A stretch of 64,000 nucleotides of DNA from Branchinecta lynchi (lineage: Eukaryota > Arthropoda > Branchiopoda > Anostraca > Branchinectidae): positions 10,664,230 to 10,728,229 of the forward strand of contig JAKZAP010000012.1 in NCBI GenBank assembly GCA_023053575.1, given 5' to 3'. Of this stretch, positions 52,605-62,574 are shown piece by piece (position 1 is the stretch's first letter; every line of letters begins with the position of its first letter). Below the pieces are notes generated by a model. That model saw nothing but the letters and a program-made list of their open reading frames with translations. It made no database searches and was not told the origin of the DNA. A program made the translations under genes and the position numbers.

Positions 52605-52954
52605 GACTTATCCGTTTTGCTCCGTCAAACAGGAATTTATTTCTGGGAGGGGGGGGGGGTCCCTTTCGGGGGGGGGGGGGGGGTGCCTGCGGGTCGCACA
52701 AAAAAGACATAAATCAGAGGGAAAAGCCTATAAAAATTAGTACTTTTTTATGTTTCGGGGGGTAACCCCCCCCCCCTGGATACGGCCTTGTTTTAGCTAT
52801 TCGGATTAAACTTGTTTGATTGATTGATTAAGAAATTGCCATTTGATGCTGGCAACGAACTACGATTTTGCAACTTCTTATGAGCTAAAACAAAAAAGTA
52901 ACCACTGATTTTACTTATTTATTTTTATTTATTATTAGATTTTGCGTTAAGCTT

Positions 52955-53790
52955 TTAGTTTGTCGCCATTACTGCACAACATAAGTACAAACGGATTAGA
53001 TACACTTTACACATAGAAACTGACACAAAACAAAAGTAAAAAAAAAATTTAACTACAAAAGCAACTGAGTAAAATAGGGTGTCGACTATACCACGGTTAA
53101 ACGTTTGGATACTGACTGAATCAAGAACTTCTGCTGGCATAATATTCCACGATTTCCACGGTTCAGTTACCCTATTGACGAATGAACACCAGCCAATTTG
53201 TGTATGTGGTTCGGAGAGTACAGTGTATAAGGGTGTTGGCGGTTTATGTTGCCCCTTACCCCTTCTCGTCCCTCGGCCAAAATCCGAACGTTTGGAAGGG
53301 GCCGCTACACTGTCAGAAGTTTCATAACAGATAGCGTATAACACTTTAAAGAATAACACCTTTTCACTTAGAAATAAAGTGTTATGACCAATTAAGTTTA
53401 CACTATTTCCTGCCTTTTCTCCAACAACACCTTCAATTGGGAAAAATACTAAAGGGAACGAAAGAAACACAACAGATAACATCCCAAAGTGTTATCTGTT
53501 GAAACCGCGCATCCTTCTGTTGTCGTTATGTAACTTCTGACAGTGTAGTATTTTTACCTATTGAAGGTGTTGTTGGAGATCTAGGCACGGAATAGCATAA
53601 ACTTAATTGGTCATAACACTTTATTTCTAAGTGAAAAGGTGTTATTCTTGAAAGTGTTATGCGCAATCTGTTGTGAAACTGACAGTGTATCATGCGAGGT
53701 TGAAGGATAGTCCTTACCTTGCCATAGACCTTGGATCCTCTTGAGGAACCAGGGCACCAGTCTTCTTTTTGGTGAGCTGCTGTCGGAGGC
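52955..53790 (-). pseudogene. LINE ORF2 C-terminal region split by a TA MITE
   Basis: Minus strand upstream part (53790-53690) reads KRRLVPWFLKRIQGLWQGKD and YPSTS, like the RR-TK-VP--L-Y--RL--L-LP-L thumb of CR1/L2-type proteins. The downstream part (53305-52955) has FVNRVTEPWKSWNIMPAEVL, DSVSIQTFNRGIVD, the NRV-PWN-LP-EVV-S--FK-LD end. The MITE at 53308-53687 separates them. Frames do not join; a dead copy. Confidence 0.65.
53308..53687. mobile_element. TA MITE with long inverted arms, 380 bp
   Basis: CACTGTCAGAAGTTTCATAA ... reversed CACTGTCAGTTTCACAACAG, flanked by TA (53306-53307, 53688-53689). The arms (53308-53443; 53549-53687) share ATAACACCTTTTCACTTAGA, AATAAAGTGTTATGACCAAT, TAAGTTTA. 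An inner segment (53473-53548) has a second partial end, GAAACCGCGCATCCTTCTGT ... CTTCTGACAGTGTA, so the element may be a composite of two copies. Confidence 0.85.
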
Positions 53791-54580
53791 ACAGTCCCGC
53801 TCAGGTTCGAGGCATGCGTGGACGTTTTAGTATTCAGTCATTCCCCTCAAGCACCCCACCATTAATAGCTGTCTTTGCCAGCCATACCTGCCCTTGACTT
53901 CGACTAATCGTAAATTTCCCCCTATATATTACCGAAGAGGCTTGTTTAGTGCAGCGGATCAGATTTCTGTATTGTATCGAGAACTGAGAGCGCTACATTG
54001 CAGTGGAACATATGTTTATCTGTTCTTGCAATGTATCCTTTTGAGTGTAATGGCTTGGACAGTGGACCAATGTCGGGCGGTTGCTGACTTAAAGTTCTGC
54101 TTGGATTCTCGGCTAATGTTGCCACTTATGCCGCATTTCGCGGCATAATGCCGCGATTCTGAAGAAAATGCCGCATACAGTTTTGATTACGCCGCATACC
54201 GCAATTATGCCGCGAAATGGCTTTTTATACCGCTTTCGTTCCCGTACTTAGTTTCTCCAACTGAAGTTGCTTGTCTTTTGTCTGGAAAGAAAAATAGGAA
54301 TTTCAAAGCCTCGTTGATTCAGGCAAGGACCTTAATTATTGACCCTAGTTGGAAGCTTGTCCCGTGGGAGACCATTTTTCTCGACACTGGGTTGAGATCG
54401 CAGGTTTGAGAGTCTCTTTCTCAACTCTTCTGACGACGTCTGTAAGCCCATATAGTCCATTTCAATTAGATAGTTTTTGTTTTGTAGCTAACAATAAGGG
54501 ACTGGCTTGTCTTCCCTTACAGGACTTCTTGATGGAAACTATATTTACGCATCTGTATATGGCTTAATCGCTTTCAAATA
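53791..54580. other. Unassigned, with GCCGCA-rich hairpin
   Basis: An 84-codon plus frame (53894-54148) is not recognised. At 54128-54222, TGCCGCATTTCGCGGCATAA, TGCCGCGATTC, ATGCCGCATAC and TTATGCCGCGAAATGGC alternate and pair. Confidence 0.45.
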
Positions 54581-54581
54581 C

Positions 54582-54582
<1 letters not shown>

Positions 54583-54625
<43 letters not shown>
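54583..54625. repeat. (AT)n microsatellite
   Basis: Over 40 bases of uninterrupted TATATA. Confidence 0.97.
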
Positions 54626-54630
<5 letters not shown>

Positions 54631-54890
54631 CAGGTCAGAAAGAGCTTTTTTTTTAGATAATTTATATACTAGGCTACACGTAGGCCACGCAAAAAGACCT
54701 GACCTATCCTAGGGGCTAGGCGGCTGTTCTGCTGTATAGGGTTGTGTTTAAGTCGTGGGGGGGGGGGGTCATAGCCTGTTAACTCATGCCTAAAAAGACA
54801 AGTCAACCCTGGATTTGGATGTCGGACACCAGAAAGTCCAGAAGGGCACGGGCATAGCTCATAGTTGCTATGGTGGATACGTTTTTGGGA

Positions 54891-56586
54891 TCCCAAAACG
54901 TAAGTGGAGGGATACCTATGACATCGCAAAAATGTCCGTCTGTCCGTCTGTCTTTAAGCACGATAACTCTCGAAGATATTGATGATTTTGATGAAACTTG
55001 GTGTGAGGATGCATTGGGTCAAGGGTAAGGTCAAGTTCGTAGATGGGCTCTGGAGCCCCACATTTAGGGGTGGGGGTTCAGATTAAGGGACAAACAAAAT
55101 ATTTTAAAACAGCTAATGTGATAGTCGATAATGGGGTAAGAAAGAGTTCTGAGCACGATAGTGAAAACCATTTTCTGAACGACAAGTAGTTCGTCCGGAA
55201 TCCGGCAAAAACCGGAAAAATGGTTAAAAGTAAAAGTTTTATTTGAAGTTGAATAAATGTTCGGTTTTGGGGTAAGAAGACATGCTGAACACATGGTGAA
55301 ACCCATTTTCTCGTCGAACGAGTAGTTCGTCCGGAGTCCGGCCAAAACCGGAAAGTTGGTTAAAACTAAAAGTTTCATTTGAACTTGATTAAATGTTCGG
55401 TTAAGGGGTAAAAGGACAAGCTGAACACGATGGTGTAAACCGTTTTCTCCCCGTACAACTAGTTCGCGCGGAATCCGGTGAAAATCGGAAAATTTGTTAA
55501 AAGCAAAAGTTTGATTAGATGACAGATTAAGGGGTAAGAAGAGAGGCTGAGTCTGTATATGAGAATCGTTTTTGGGATCCCAAAACGTAAGTGGAGGGAT
55601 ACCTGTGACATCGCAAAAGTTGTCCGTCCGTCTGTAAGCACGATAACTCTCGAAGGGAATGAGATATGTTGATGAAACTTGGTGGGAGGATTGTTTGGGT
55701 CAATAGTAAGGTCGAGTTCGTAGATGGGCTTTGTAGCCCTATATTTAGGGGTGGGGGAGGGTAATGGGACAGTCGATTATGGGGTAAGAAGACATGCTGA
55801 ACACGATTGTGGAAACCATTTTCTTGCCGGACAAGTGGTTCGCCCGGAATCCTGCCCAAACCGGAAAATCTGTTAAAAGTAAAAGTGTTATTTGAAGTTG
55901 ATTTGATGTTCGATTTAGAGATAGGAAGACATGATGAACACGATGATGGAAATCATTTTCTCGCCGGGCAAGTAGTTCGCCCGGAATCCGGCCAGAACCG
56001 GAAAATTGTTAAAAGTATTTGTAGTTGATTAGGATATCCGATTTAGGGGTAAGAAGAGATGCTGAATCCGTGTATGACAGTCATTTTGTTCCCGGACACA
56101 TAGTTCGCCCGGAATCCGGCTGGAACCGGAAAATTTGTTTTAAGTTAAATTTTAATTTGAAGTTGATTAGATGTTCGATAGGGGAAAGATGAAACGCTGA
56201 GCGAGACGCTGAGTTCGATTTTAGCTTTTTTTATTTGCCGGACAGGTAGTTCCGGAATTCGGCCGAAACCGGGAAATTTGCAGAAGTAAGGCAGGAAGTT
56301 TTCGTCAAAACAGATATGACTTATAGGGGTAAACAGAAACATGCTGAATCCATATCTGAACTTGGTTTTCTCAGATGATTATCGTTTTGGCTTTAATCTG
56401 TTTCTGAATGTTAATATTAAAAATGTTCAAGGAGTCTGGCGAAGTTTGGATCTGGCGTAGACAAGACCCATTGTCTGGATCAAATGTTGATTTTTTTGTG
56501 ATCCCATAGAAACCTTTGGTCTTGTTTACCCGGGCATGTAAGGAGATACGCTGGATTCGTTTCTGAATTTTCTTTTTTTGCTGGAC
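54891..56586 (-). mobile_element. Family G element (outer), interrupted by another G element
   Basis: Right end GTTTTTGGGATCCCAAAACG at 54891, TGTCCGTCTGTCCGTCTGTC, ATAACTCTCGAAGATATTGA and reversed units up to ~55567, then a second G copy; family sequence resumes at 56528-56586 (GGAGATACGCTGGATTCG, TTTTTTGCTGGACTAGTAGT). It shows one G element inserted into another, with the tail cut by a MITE fragment. Confidence 0.82.
55568..56527 (-). mobile_element. Family G element (inner), complete
   Basis: From GTTTTTGGGATCCCAAAACG to the reversed 5' end GGTCTTGTT, with the TTGTCCGTCCGTCTGT microsatellite, ACTCTCGAAGGGAATGAGAT, GATGAAACTTGGTGGGAGG and about five reversed ~130-bp units (GCCCGGAATCCGGC). 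Confidence 0.85.
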
Positions 56587-56672
56587 TAGTAGTTTTTCCC
56601 TCTGAAAATGTCTTTTTTGTACTTTTTTTTTCTGACCAGCAGGCACCCCCCCCCCCCCCCCCGAAAGGAAAA
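56587..56672 (-). mobile_element. G/C-tract hAT MITE fragment
   Basis: TTTTTCCCTCTGAAAATGTC, TTTTTTGTAC, CTGACCAGCAGGCA, C-run, CGAAAGG. Right half only; orientation by the core is plus in sequence order, ends lost. Confidence 0.6.
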
Positions 56673-57240
56673 CCTGGTCATTTTCCGTTCGGAAGATGGT
56701 TTTCTAAACTATAATGAGACGAGCGTGCAGAAAATCCGGCCAGGAAAATGGGATATGTGATAGTGGTTTTCCGAACAAGGATGGAAAGCCTAACAGTAAT
56801 TTTCCGAACCATAAAATGACAGCCAGGGCGCGTATCCAGGGGGGGGGGGGTAGGTGGAAACCCTCCCCGAAACGTACAAAAATGATAATTTTATATGGTT
56901 TTCCCTCCGATTTATGTCTTCTTTTTGTACTTCTTGTTCGACCAGCAGGCAACCCCCCCCCCCCCCCCCCCCCCCCCCCGAAATAAGTCCGTGGATATGG
57001 GCCTGATGTAAATCCGGCAAGGAAAACGGAAAAACCTGGTCATTCGCGTTTGGAAAATGGTTTTCTAAACTATAAGGAGACGAGCGTGCAGAAAATCTGG
57101 CCAGGAAAACGGAAAACTTGAGACTTTACCCAAGCCATAAGATGGCGAGTGTGCAGAAAATCCGGCCAGGAAAACGGGAAATGTGATAGTGGTTTTCCGA
57201 ACCATAAGGTTCGGAAAATCCGGCCAGGAACCAGACCATA
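56660..57240. repeat. Imperfect tandem repeat of AAAATCCGGCCAGGAAAA units
   Basis: GTGCAGAAAATCCGGCCAGG, GTGATAGTGGTTTTCCGAAC and GGTTTTCTAAACTATAA(T/G)G recur near 56698-56780, 57050-57115 and 57148-57235. Interrupted by the MITE at 56824. Confidence 0.75.
56824..57005 (+). mobile_element. G/C-tract hAT MITE, 182 bp
   Basis: CAGGGCGCGTATCCAGGGGG ... GTCCGTGGATATGGGCCTG. Flanks ATGACAGC/ATGTAAAT agree at only 4 of 8, so the duplication is decayed or absent. Confidence 0.85.
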
Positions 57241-57316
57241 ATCACCCAGCCAGACTCAAATTACACGATCGCAATTCTTCGCTAGGCGCAGCTGAGAGAC
57301 TATTCTCTGTTGCATA

Positions 57317-57515
57317 CAAAGCCGTATCCAGGGGGGGTAAGGGGTTGACCCCCCCCCCCCCCCGAAACATACAAAAATAATCATTTTTGTAGGCTTTTCC
57401 CTCTGATCTATGTGTTTTTGTACATTTTTGTCCGACCAGCAGGCCACCTCCCCCCCCCCCCCCCCCGAAAGGGACCCCCCCCCCCCCCCGAAATAAATTA
57501 CTGGATACGGGCCTG
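57317..57515 (+). mobile_element. G/C-tract hAT MITE, 199 bp, perfect duplication
   Basis: CAAAGCCGTATCCAGGGGGG ... ATTACTGGATACGGGCCTG between two GTTGCATA (57309-57316, 57516-57523). Longer subtype with the CGAAAGGGACCC and C-run block. Confidence 0.95.
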
Positions 57516-57523
57516 GTTGCATA

Positions 57524-58002
57524 CCTGTGCATATTTTGGCAATATTTTTTTACCTCTCTTATCGGTCGCCGTCTCTTTTGAAGAAAGAGCGGTCAAGCGA
57601 TTCGCATGATTTTAGAGCTTGGTCCCACTTGGCTCATTTCCTGGCTTTTTGGGTTGCAAAAGTAGAAAAAAGAAAAAGAACAAGATACAACTAATTCTGA
57701 ATGTTGTCATTTTAAATTCAGGAGATCAATTAGAGCAAAACTGCGTGTATAATTATGTCACAGGAACCCAAATTGACCCCTAATTGCCGTGTGCTCATTT
57801 TCCCCAAGCTGCCACAAAGCCCATCAAATCTCACAACCCGTAGGGATTTTTTTAGTATTTATCGAATAGGCGGGTTTTTGAGCCCAGTGTGACCAAACTC
57901 TTACAGCCTAAGAACCCCACTTGGAAATTCACAAGAGCATAGGCGGACTATCTTCAGTCTTCAAGTTCAAGTTATTCTTATCTACATAAAGAGATAGACA
58001 TC
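57524..58002. other. Unassigned interval
   Basis: No supported feature. Confidence 0.35.
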
Positions 58003-58149
58003 CAGGCCCGTATCCAGGAATTTATTTCGGGGGGGGGGGGGGTGCCTGCGGGTCGCACAAAAAAGACATAAATCTGAGGGAAAAGCCTATTAAAATGAGT
58101 ATTTATGTTTCGGGGATACGGACTTGCCCCCCCTCTGGATACGGACTTG
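58003..58149 (-). mobile_element. G/C-tract hAT MITE, 147 bp
   Basis: CAGGCCCGTATCCAGGAATT, TATTTCGGGGGG ... TCTGGATACGGACTTG; flanks TAGACATC/CAGACATC (7 of 8). The terminal GGATACGGACTTG is duplicated in tandem, with a C-run between the two. Confidence 0.9.
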
Positions 58150-58378
58150 CAGACATCTAAACTCCAACAAAATCCAAAAGGCCTCTGACCATCAGGATTC
58201 AACAACTTTACTAAAACAAATTCATTTCCGGCTTGACGACTGGTTACAAACAAAGCACATACGTGCTTGAAAAACGCAACCAGTACACATTTACTACCAT
58301 ATTTTAATCAAACCTTCACTAAAATAAACTAAAACTTAATTAAATAATTTGTCCTCTCTCGTCTTCCAAACCCTCGAC

Positions 58379-58500
58379 TCACCAGCCACCCTCGAGGAGA
58401 TGTTTCTTTAACCGATTTCTAAATTGCAGTACACTTTCTGCTTCTCGGATTGAGTCTCGAAAAGTATTCCAGACCACCGTACCTGAGCAGCAGTATATCA
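58379..58500 (-). pseudogene. LINE ORF2 C-terminal fragment
   Basis: Minus strand: VVWNTFRDSIREAESVLQFR, NRLKKHLLEGGW, stop. This is the usual end of Rex/CR1-like ORF2 proteins (WNSLPDSIR-A-SL-FK-RLK-HL). Confidence 0.7.
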
Positions 58501-58514
58501 TAAACCCCTGATTG

Positions 58515-58740
58515 TTGGATACCCTATGTCAAACGCTGGATTACTGTTGGTATGCTAGCCCTGACCTAGTAGACCTACTCCAATATAAACAGAATTTTGA
58601 TTGGTGGATTTGTGAGCTTCACATAAATCTCTAGTATGCATTGGGTTAGTCTATCCAGCATTTGCCATACTGTATCCAGCGTTAGGCATAGGGTATTCCA
58701 GACGGTAGACATACCCAGCGTTTGGCACGGGGTATCCGAA
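58515..58740. repeat. Minisatellite of ATCCAGCGTTTGGCATA-like units
   Basis: ATACCCTATGTCAAACGCTG, TATCCAGCATTTGCCATACT, GTATCCAGCGTTAGGCATAG, ATACCCAGCGTTTGGCACGG in mixed orientation. Confidence 0.6.
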
Positions 58741-60480
58741 AATCATGAGTTTGTGGTAGATTGGCTCGAAGGCCCAAGACAACACCGAAATCGCTTTGGC
58801 TACCCTCTACCCTTGATCCTGGTATATGTGACTTATGCTGACCAAGATTTGGCAAAGAAAAGAGTTCTTTAGAGCTGGGGTCTAGCAGAGCCAGTCAGTG
58901 AGACTCATTGTTGTCCGTCCTTGGTCATATGTAGGCTACTAGTGTTTTATTAATAATAACAATCTACTTTTGACTAAAAGAAAAAAATATTAACTGAAAG
59001 AAAAAAAGAGTTATACGGAAAAAGATACTAGTTATTTCTTATCACCAAGTATGGTAATTAAGCCTTTTACAAGGATACATTACACACATGGGACACTAGA
59101 AACATAATGATTGTAAAACAAATAACGAAAACCCGAGTTCCTAAAGACTGATAATGTTGACGATAACAGATTAGCTAATAATGAACCAGGCAAAAAATAA
59201 TGACAACAACAACCTCATAGCATGACAATTTCGATACTTGTCTTGCTCGACAGTGATGCACTGCTTCCTCAACCCTTTCAACTGCCGATATGAGGGTAGT
59301 CGCCTCAAAGTCGTCTGAGATAGGTCCGTAATTACCAAGTTCGAAAAACGTCCTACGGGGATTATTAGCAATCATTAATCAAGGTTTCAGTATTGCCGTA
59401 TGCACGCACACAGGGGTCCAATAGAAAATTACAGTGCGGTAGCACTGGCGAGATTGCAGCAGTGACGCCAATGGTGACTTGTTGCAAATCAGCACCTATT
59501 TCCATATTCATTACTTGCAGTTGCAGTGCATAATAATATAATTATAATAAACACAAGGAAGCATTATCGAGCATATTAGTACCTTATCACAGCGCTTCGT
59601 AGAATTAATGGGTTTTGGCTAGCGTCGTACACTTTTCGTAGTTATTGTATTGGGCTGGAAAGCCATATCACGGTGTACGCAACGAATGATGTCTGCGAGA
59701 AATAATTAACTTGCTTTTGAATAAATTAATGAATTTATTACGTGCAGCCTAGTAGCTACGCATTTGCGTAGTATATATATGGGCAACTCCTTGAGATGGT
59801 CTACCGAGGGATAAATTTTCATATAAAGGCTAGTGGAAAATTTTTAGGTTTTTCTTATAGACCATACCCTGAGCTTTAAGAATCTGTTTTAATTATCAAG
59901 ATTGGAGCATCCTTTCTAATTTTTTCAGCTGTCCAAATCTTAAGCTGATCAGTTCCACGGATTGCCATATTTTACGATCATTTTTGAGGCTATAAGAACC
60001 TACCTGGGCATAACCCCTAATCCTCTTAATTTACCATACTTACCATACTAGTCCTGAACGAAATTAAGTTCATTGGAAGTCGCTATCTTTGACGGATTGG
60101 ATTTTACCAGTGCTGCAGGGTAAGCCATTTAATGTTACGTTTGTAACGAAAAAGTGTCATGTCGCTTGTCTACAACTGAGTCCAAGCAAGTTAAGAAAGT
60201 GTAAGAACGTGAGTAAATAGCAATTTTAGTGGCTACTCCAGTAAACTAAACAAAAAAAAATTAATTCGTACCTGAAGCCAATAAAACACGTTACAAACGC
60301 AACAAATTTGCGTTACTTTAGTTTACTATTACTTAGTTTACAGTAGCGCTGAAAATGTCAGCAAATTTGGCAAGGTTATCGATCACCCTGACTAATGTAA
60401 ACTGCCCTTAATAAGCAAATATTACATACTAGTTGATTGGAGGATGGGGGGGGGGGGAGGGATGAGGCCCCCCCTCCCCA
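58741..60480. other. Unassigned interval
   Basis: Two overlapping 66-codon minus frames (59171-59375) are not recognised. A minus-oriented tail (GAATTTATTACGTGCAGCCT) lies at 59730, shared with 50.05 kb. Otherwise nothing supported. Confidence 0.35.
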
Positions 60481-60524
60481 ATGTTTGTCTGCCAGTCGAT
60501 AAAAAATAGGCGAAGCGCCAAGAT

Positions 60525-60660
60525 TTTTCGAAAAAAACAGTCGATTTTTCTTCAAAAAAAATGGTTTTTCGCAAAAATAGTCGATTTTTGGCAGAAAACG
60601 TCGGCTTTTCTTAAAAAATTTCGATTTTTTGTAAAAACAGTCGTTTTAAACAGTTCGCAA
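60525..60660. repeat. Tandem repeat of AAACAGTCGATTTTTC-like units
   Basis: Five degenerate ~30-bp units: CAGTCGATTTTTCTTC, ATAGTCGATTTTTGGC, ACGTCGGCTTTTCTT, ATTTCGATTTTTTGT, ACAGTCGTTTTAAAC. Confidence 0.7.
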
Positions 60661-61285
60661 AAATGATCAGATAGTCGGTGATTTTTTTGGCATTGCAGAC
60701 AAATGAGTTGACAAAATTCTGGATTCCGAGAAGGAATATCTAGAAAGAATATATATTCAAACAATGCATAAAACGGATACGTCCGCTAAGATGGTTTGGC
60801 AGCGATAAATAGTGACATTATTTTTCATCCGAGACGAAACATAGTAAAAAGGCTACCCTCTCCCCCCCCCCTTCCTGTCTATGGTAATAGCACCCGTTCT
60901 TCAAACATTCATGCAGAGTCCGATTTTTAAATGATTGTTCACTTTTCTTTTACAAATAAAACCGTTTTGCTGAAGATTCTAGTGAGAATTCGTACGAGTT
61001 ACCTTGGTAACGAATATCTGTTGCGTAAGTAACGGAGGGGAAAAAATCTTAGAAACGAAGCGTAAGGCTCAATCGTTCTGAATTTCAGCCTTAACAGTCT
61101 TAAGACTGTTGCTAACTGACGAAAAAAAAAAACCAGATCGCAAGACCTTACAGATTCGCTAAAAATTGAGACTATGTACACACTACCAAAAAGTCACTTC
61201 TGTTTTGTGATACGTTGGAAACGAGGGGTTTTTGGAGTCGTACACACAAACACACAAAAGAAGAAGGCTTGACCTTTCACATGGA
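60661..61285. other. Unassigned interval
   Basis: GACTGTTAAGGC/CCTTAACAGTCTTAAGACTG form a small hairpin near 61088-61112. No gene. Confidence 0.35.
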
Positions 61286-61476
61286 GTAACAAGACCAAAG
61301 GTCCTCCCCCACCCCTAAACGTAGAGCTGCACGGCCCATCTCTTGACCCAAATAATCGTCACACCAAGTTTCATCAAAATATCTCATTCCCTTCGAGAGT
61401 TATCGTGCTCACAGACGGACGGACAGACGGACAACTTTTGCGATGTCCCTCCACTTACGTGTTCGGATCCCAAAAA
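61286..61476 (+). mobile_element. Family G element, internally deleted miniature (191 bp)
   Basis: 5' end AACAAGACCAAAGGT is joined directly to CCTCCCCCACCCCTAAACGT; then ACACCAAGTTTCATCAAAAT, TTCGAGAGTTATCGTGC, ACAGACGGACGGACAGACGG, ACAACTTTTGCGATG, TCCCTCCACTTACGTG and GGATCCCAAAAA. All tandem units are deleted while both ends are kept. Confidence 0.85.
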
Positions 61477-61715
61477 TGAGACCTCCAAGTTGAGAATCGA
61501 TGACGCTACAGCCTTTCTAAGCGTACAAAACGTTACGTAGGTAACGGTGGAGTTGCCCATATACAAAAAAAAAGAAAATACTTAACAAGAAATAGAGAAC
61601 GGATACATTTTATGCCTCGTGATTTGTCTGTATTACTTTTCTGTATATTTTCTTTGTCTCTATGCCTTGTGCTATTTTTGATGGTAAACATAATCATCTT
61701 CGTGAAGAGTTTTTT
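61477..61715. other. Unassigned interval
   Basis: No supported feature. Confidence 0.35.
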
Positions 61716-61990
61716 TTTTTTTAGTTTAGTTTATTGACAAAAACAACGACATCACCACAAGTCTCCCCTCCTGATTTTTATTCTCTTTCTGTTCAAAGAA
61801 ACAAACCAAAATGCAGAAAAAGGAAGGAGAAAATGAAAAAGAAAGAGATAACAAACAGGGCGAGAAAAAAATAACAAAATTAACTAGACCTACAATGCCT
61901 GGGCAACGTGAAGTCTTGCAGCAACCTTTGTTCGTCTTCGACGACTAAAGTCACTCTGGCTTTGTTTTTTCGCTTAACGGTTAAATGCTG
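61716..61990 (-). mobile_element. Retroposon 3' end, minus orientation
   Basis: T-run, AGTTTAGTTTATTGACAAAA, ACAACGACATCACC, then an A/G-rich stretch (AAAAGGAAGGAGAAAATGAA). Tail-like. Confidence 0.45.
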
Positions 61991-62250
61991 AATTTGTCAA
62001 CCCCATCGAGGTTTTCAAAATGGTATGTTCCAGTCCATGAAGAATATTTTTATGAACTGATCCCACAATACATATATAAATACATATATACGAATCGCCG
62101 TTGACTCGCCTTGCGTATCTATAAGTTTTATAAAGTTTATGTACTGTTTCCTTTTTTTGTGTGTTATTCATTTTTCTTTCTTTCTATTACTCCGCTCTTT
62201 CATTTGTTGTATAGCGAGCCTCAATAAATTATTATTATTATTATTAATCT
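61991..62250 (+). mobile_element. LINE 3' end with (ATT)n tail
   Basis: TTTCATTTGTTGTATAGCGA, GCCTCAATAAATTATTATTA, TTATTATTAA. The polyadenylation-type AATAAA directly before the ATT run is typical of L2/CR1 tails; no ORF part is recognised. Confidence 0.5.
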
Positions 62251-62574
62251 GTAATCACATTGTATCCCTCAGCGTTGAACAAAAGAAAACAGAATATCGG
62301 AAGTAGGGACTGAATTGACTTTCCAGCCAGTTGAACTTCATCCTTTTCAATCGTAGACATCGTGACTTGTGAAAACTTGGAACATTATGTTATACAACCT
62401 AGTTGGCTATAAAGCTATCCATAGCTTTTTACTTAAAAATACCAAAATACCTCTACTAACTATTGTGAAACATGTCGTTGTTTTACATTATCATTTTTGT
62501 TCATTAACGCTTAAGTCTATGCTACATTAAAAGACGATCACCATAGGCCATTCTAGCATCTCATGAAAATGGCA

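Larger units (their letters stand above)
52165..52628 (-). mobile_element. Penelope-like or related retroelement fragment with ribozyme-like inverted pair
   Basis: Order on plus: box AGCCCAAGCTGACTGCGAAT, AT-rich, a minus-strand coding relic (LFPDILKSTSP...RFVLPS) shared with 15.2 kb, then an inverted repeat 52419-52626 (GACGGAGCAATACGGATAAG, TCAGCTAC versus GTAGCTGACTTATCCG, TTTTGCTCCGTC) centred at ~52522. Duplicated MITE sequence on both sides shows it is a discrete insertion. Confidence 0.6.
52136..52790 (-). mobile_element. G/C-tract hAT MITE split by a retroelement insertion
   Basis: CAGGCCCGCATCCAGGAATT ... TGGATACGGCCTTG; flanks CTTTAGCT/TTTTAGCT (7 of 8). Bases ~52165-52628 are foreign: they start with AGCCCAAGCTGACTGCGAAT and end with the inverted ribozyme-like unit. 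The flank AGGAATTTATT is repeated on both sides of the insertion, giving a likely target duplication of ~11 bp. Confidence 0.88.

Noticed and set aside
59171..59375. Two 66-codon minus frames
   Set aside because: Overlapping alternative frames of the same bases with no motif.
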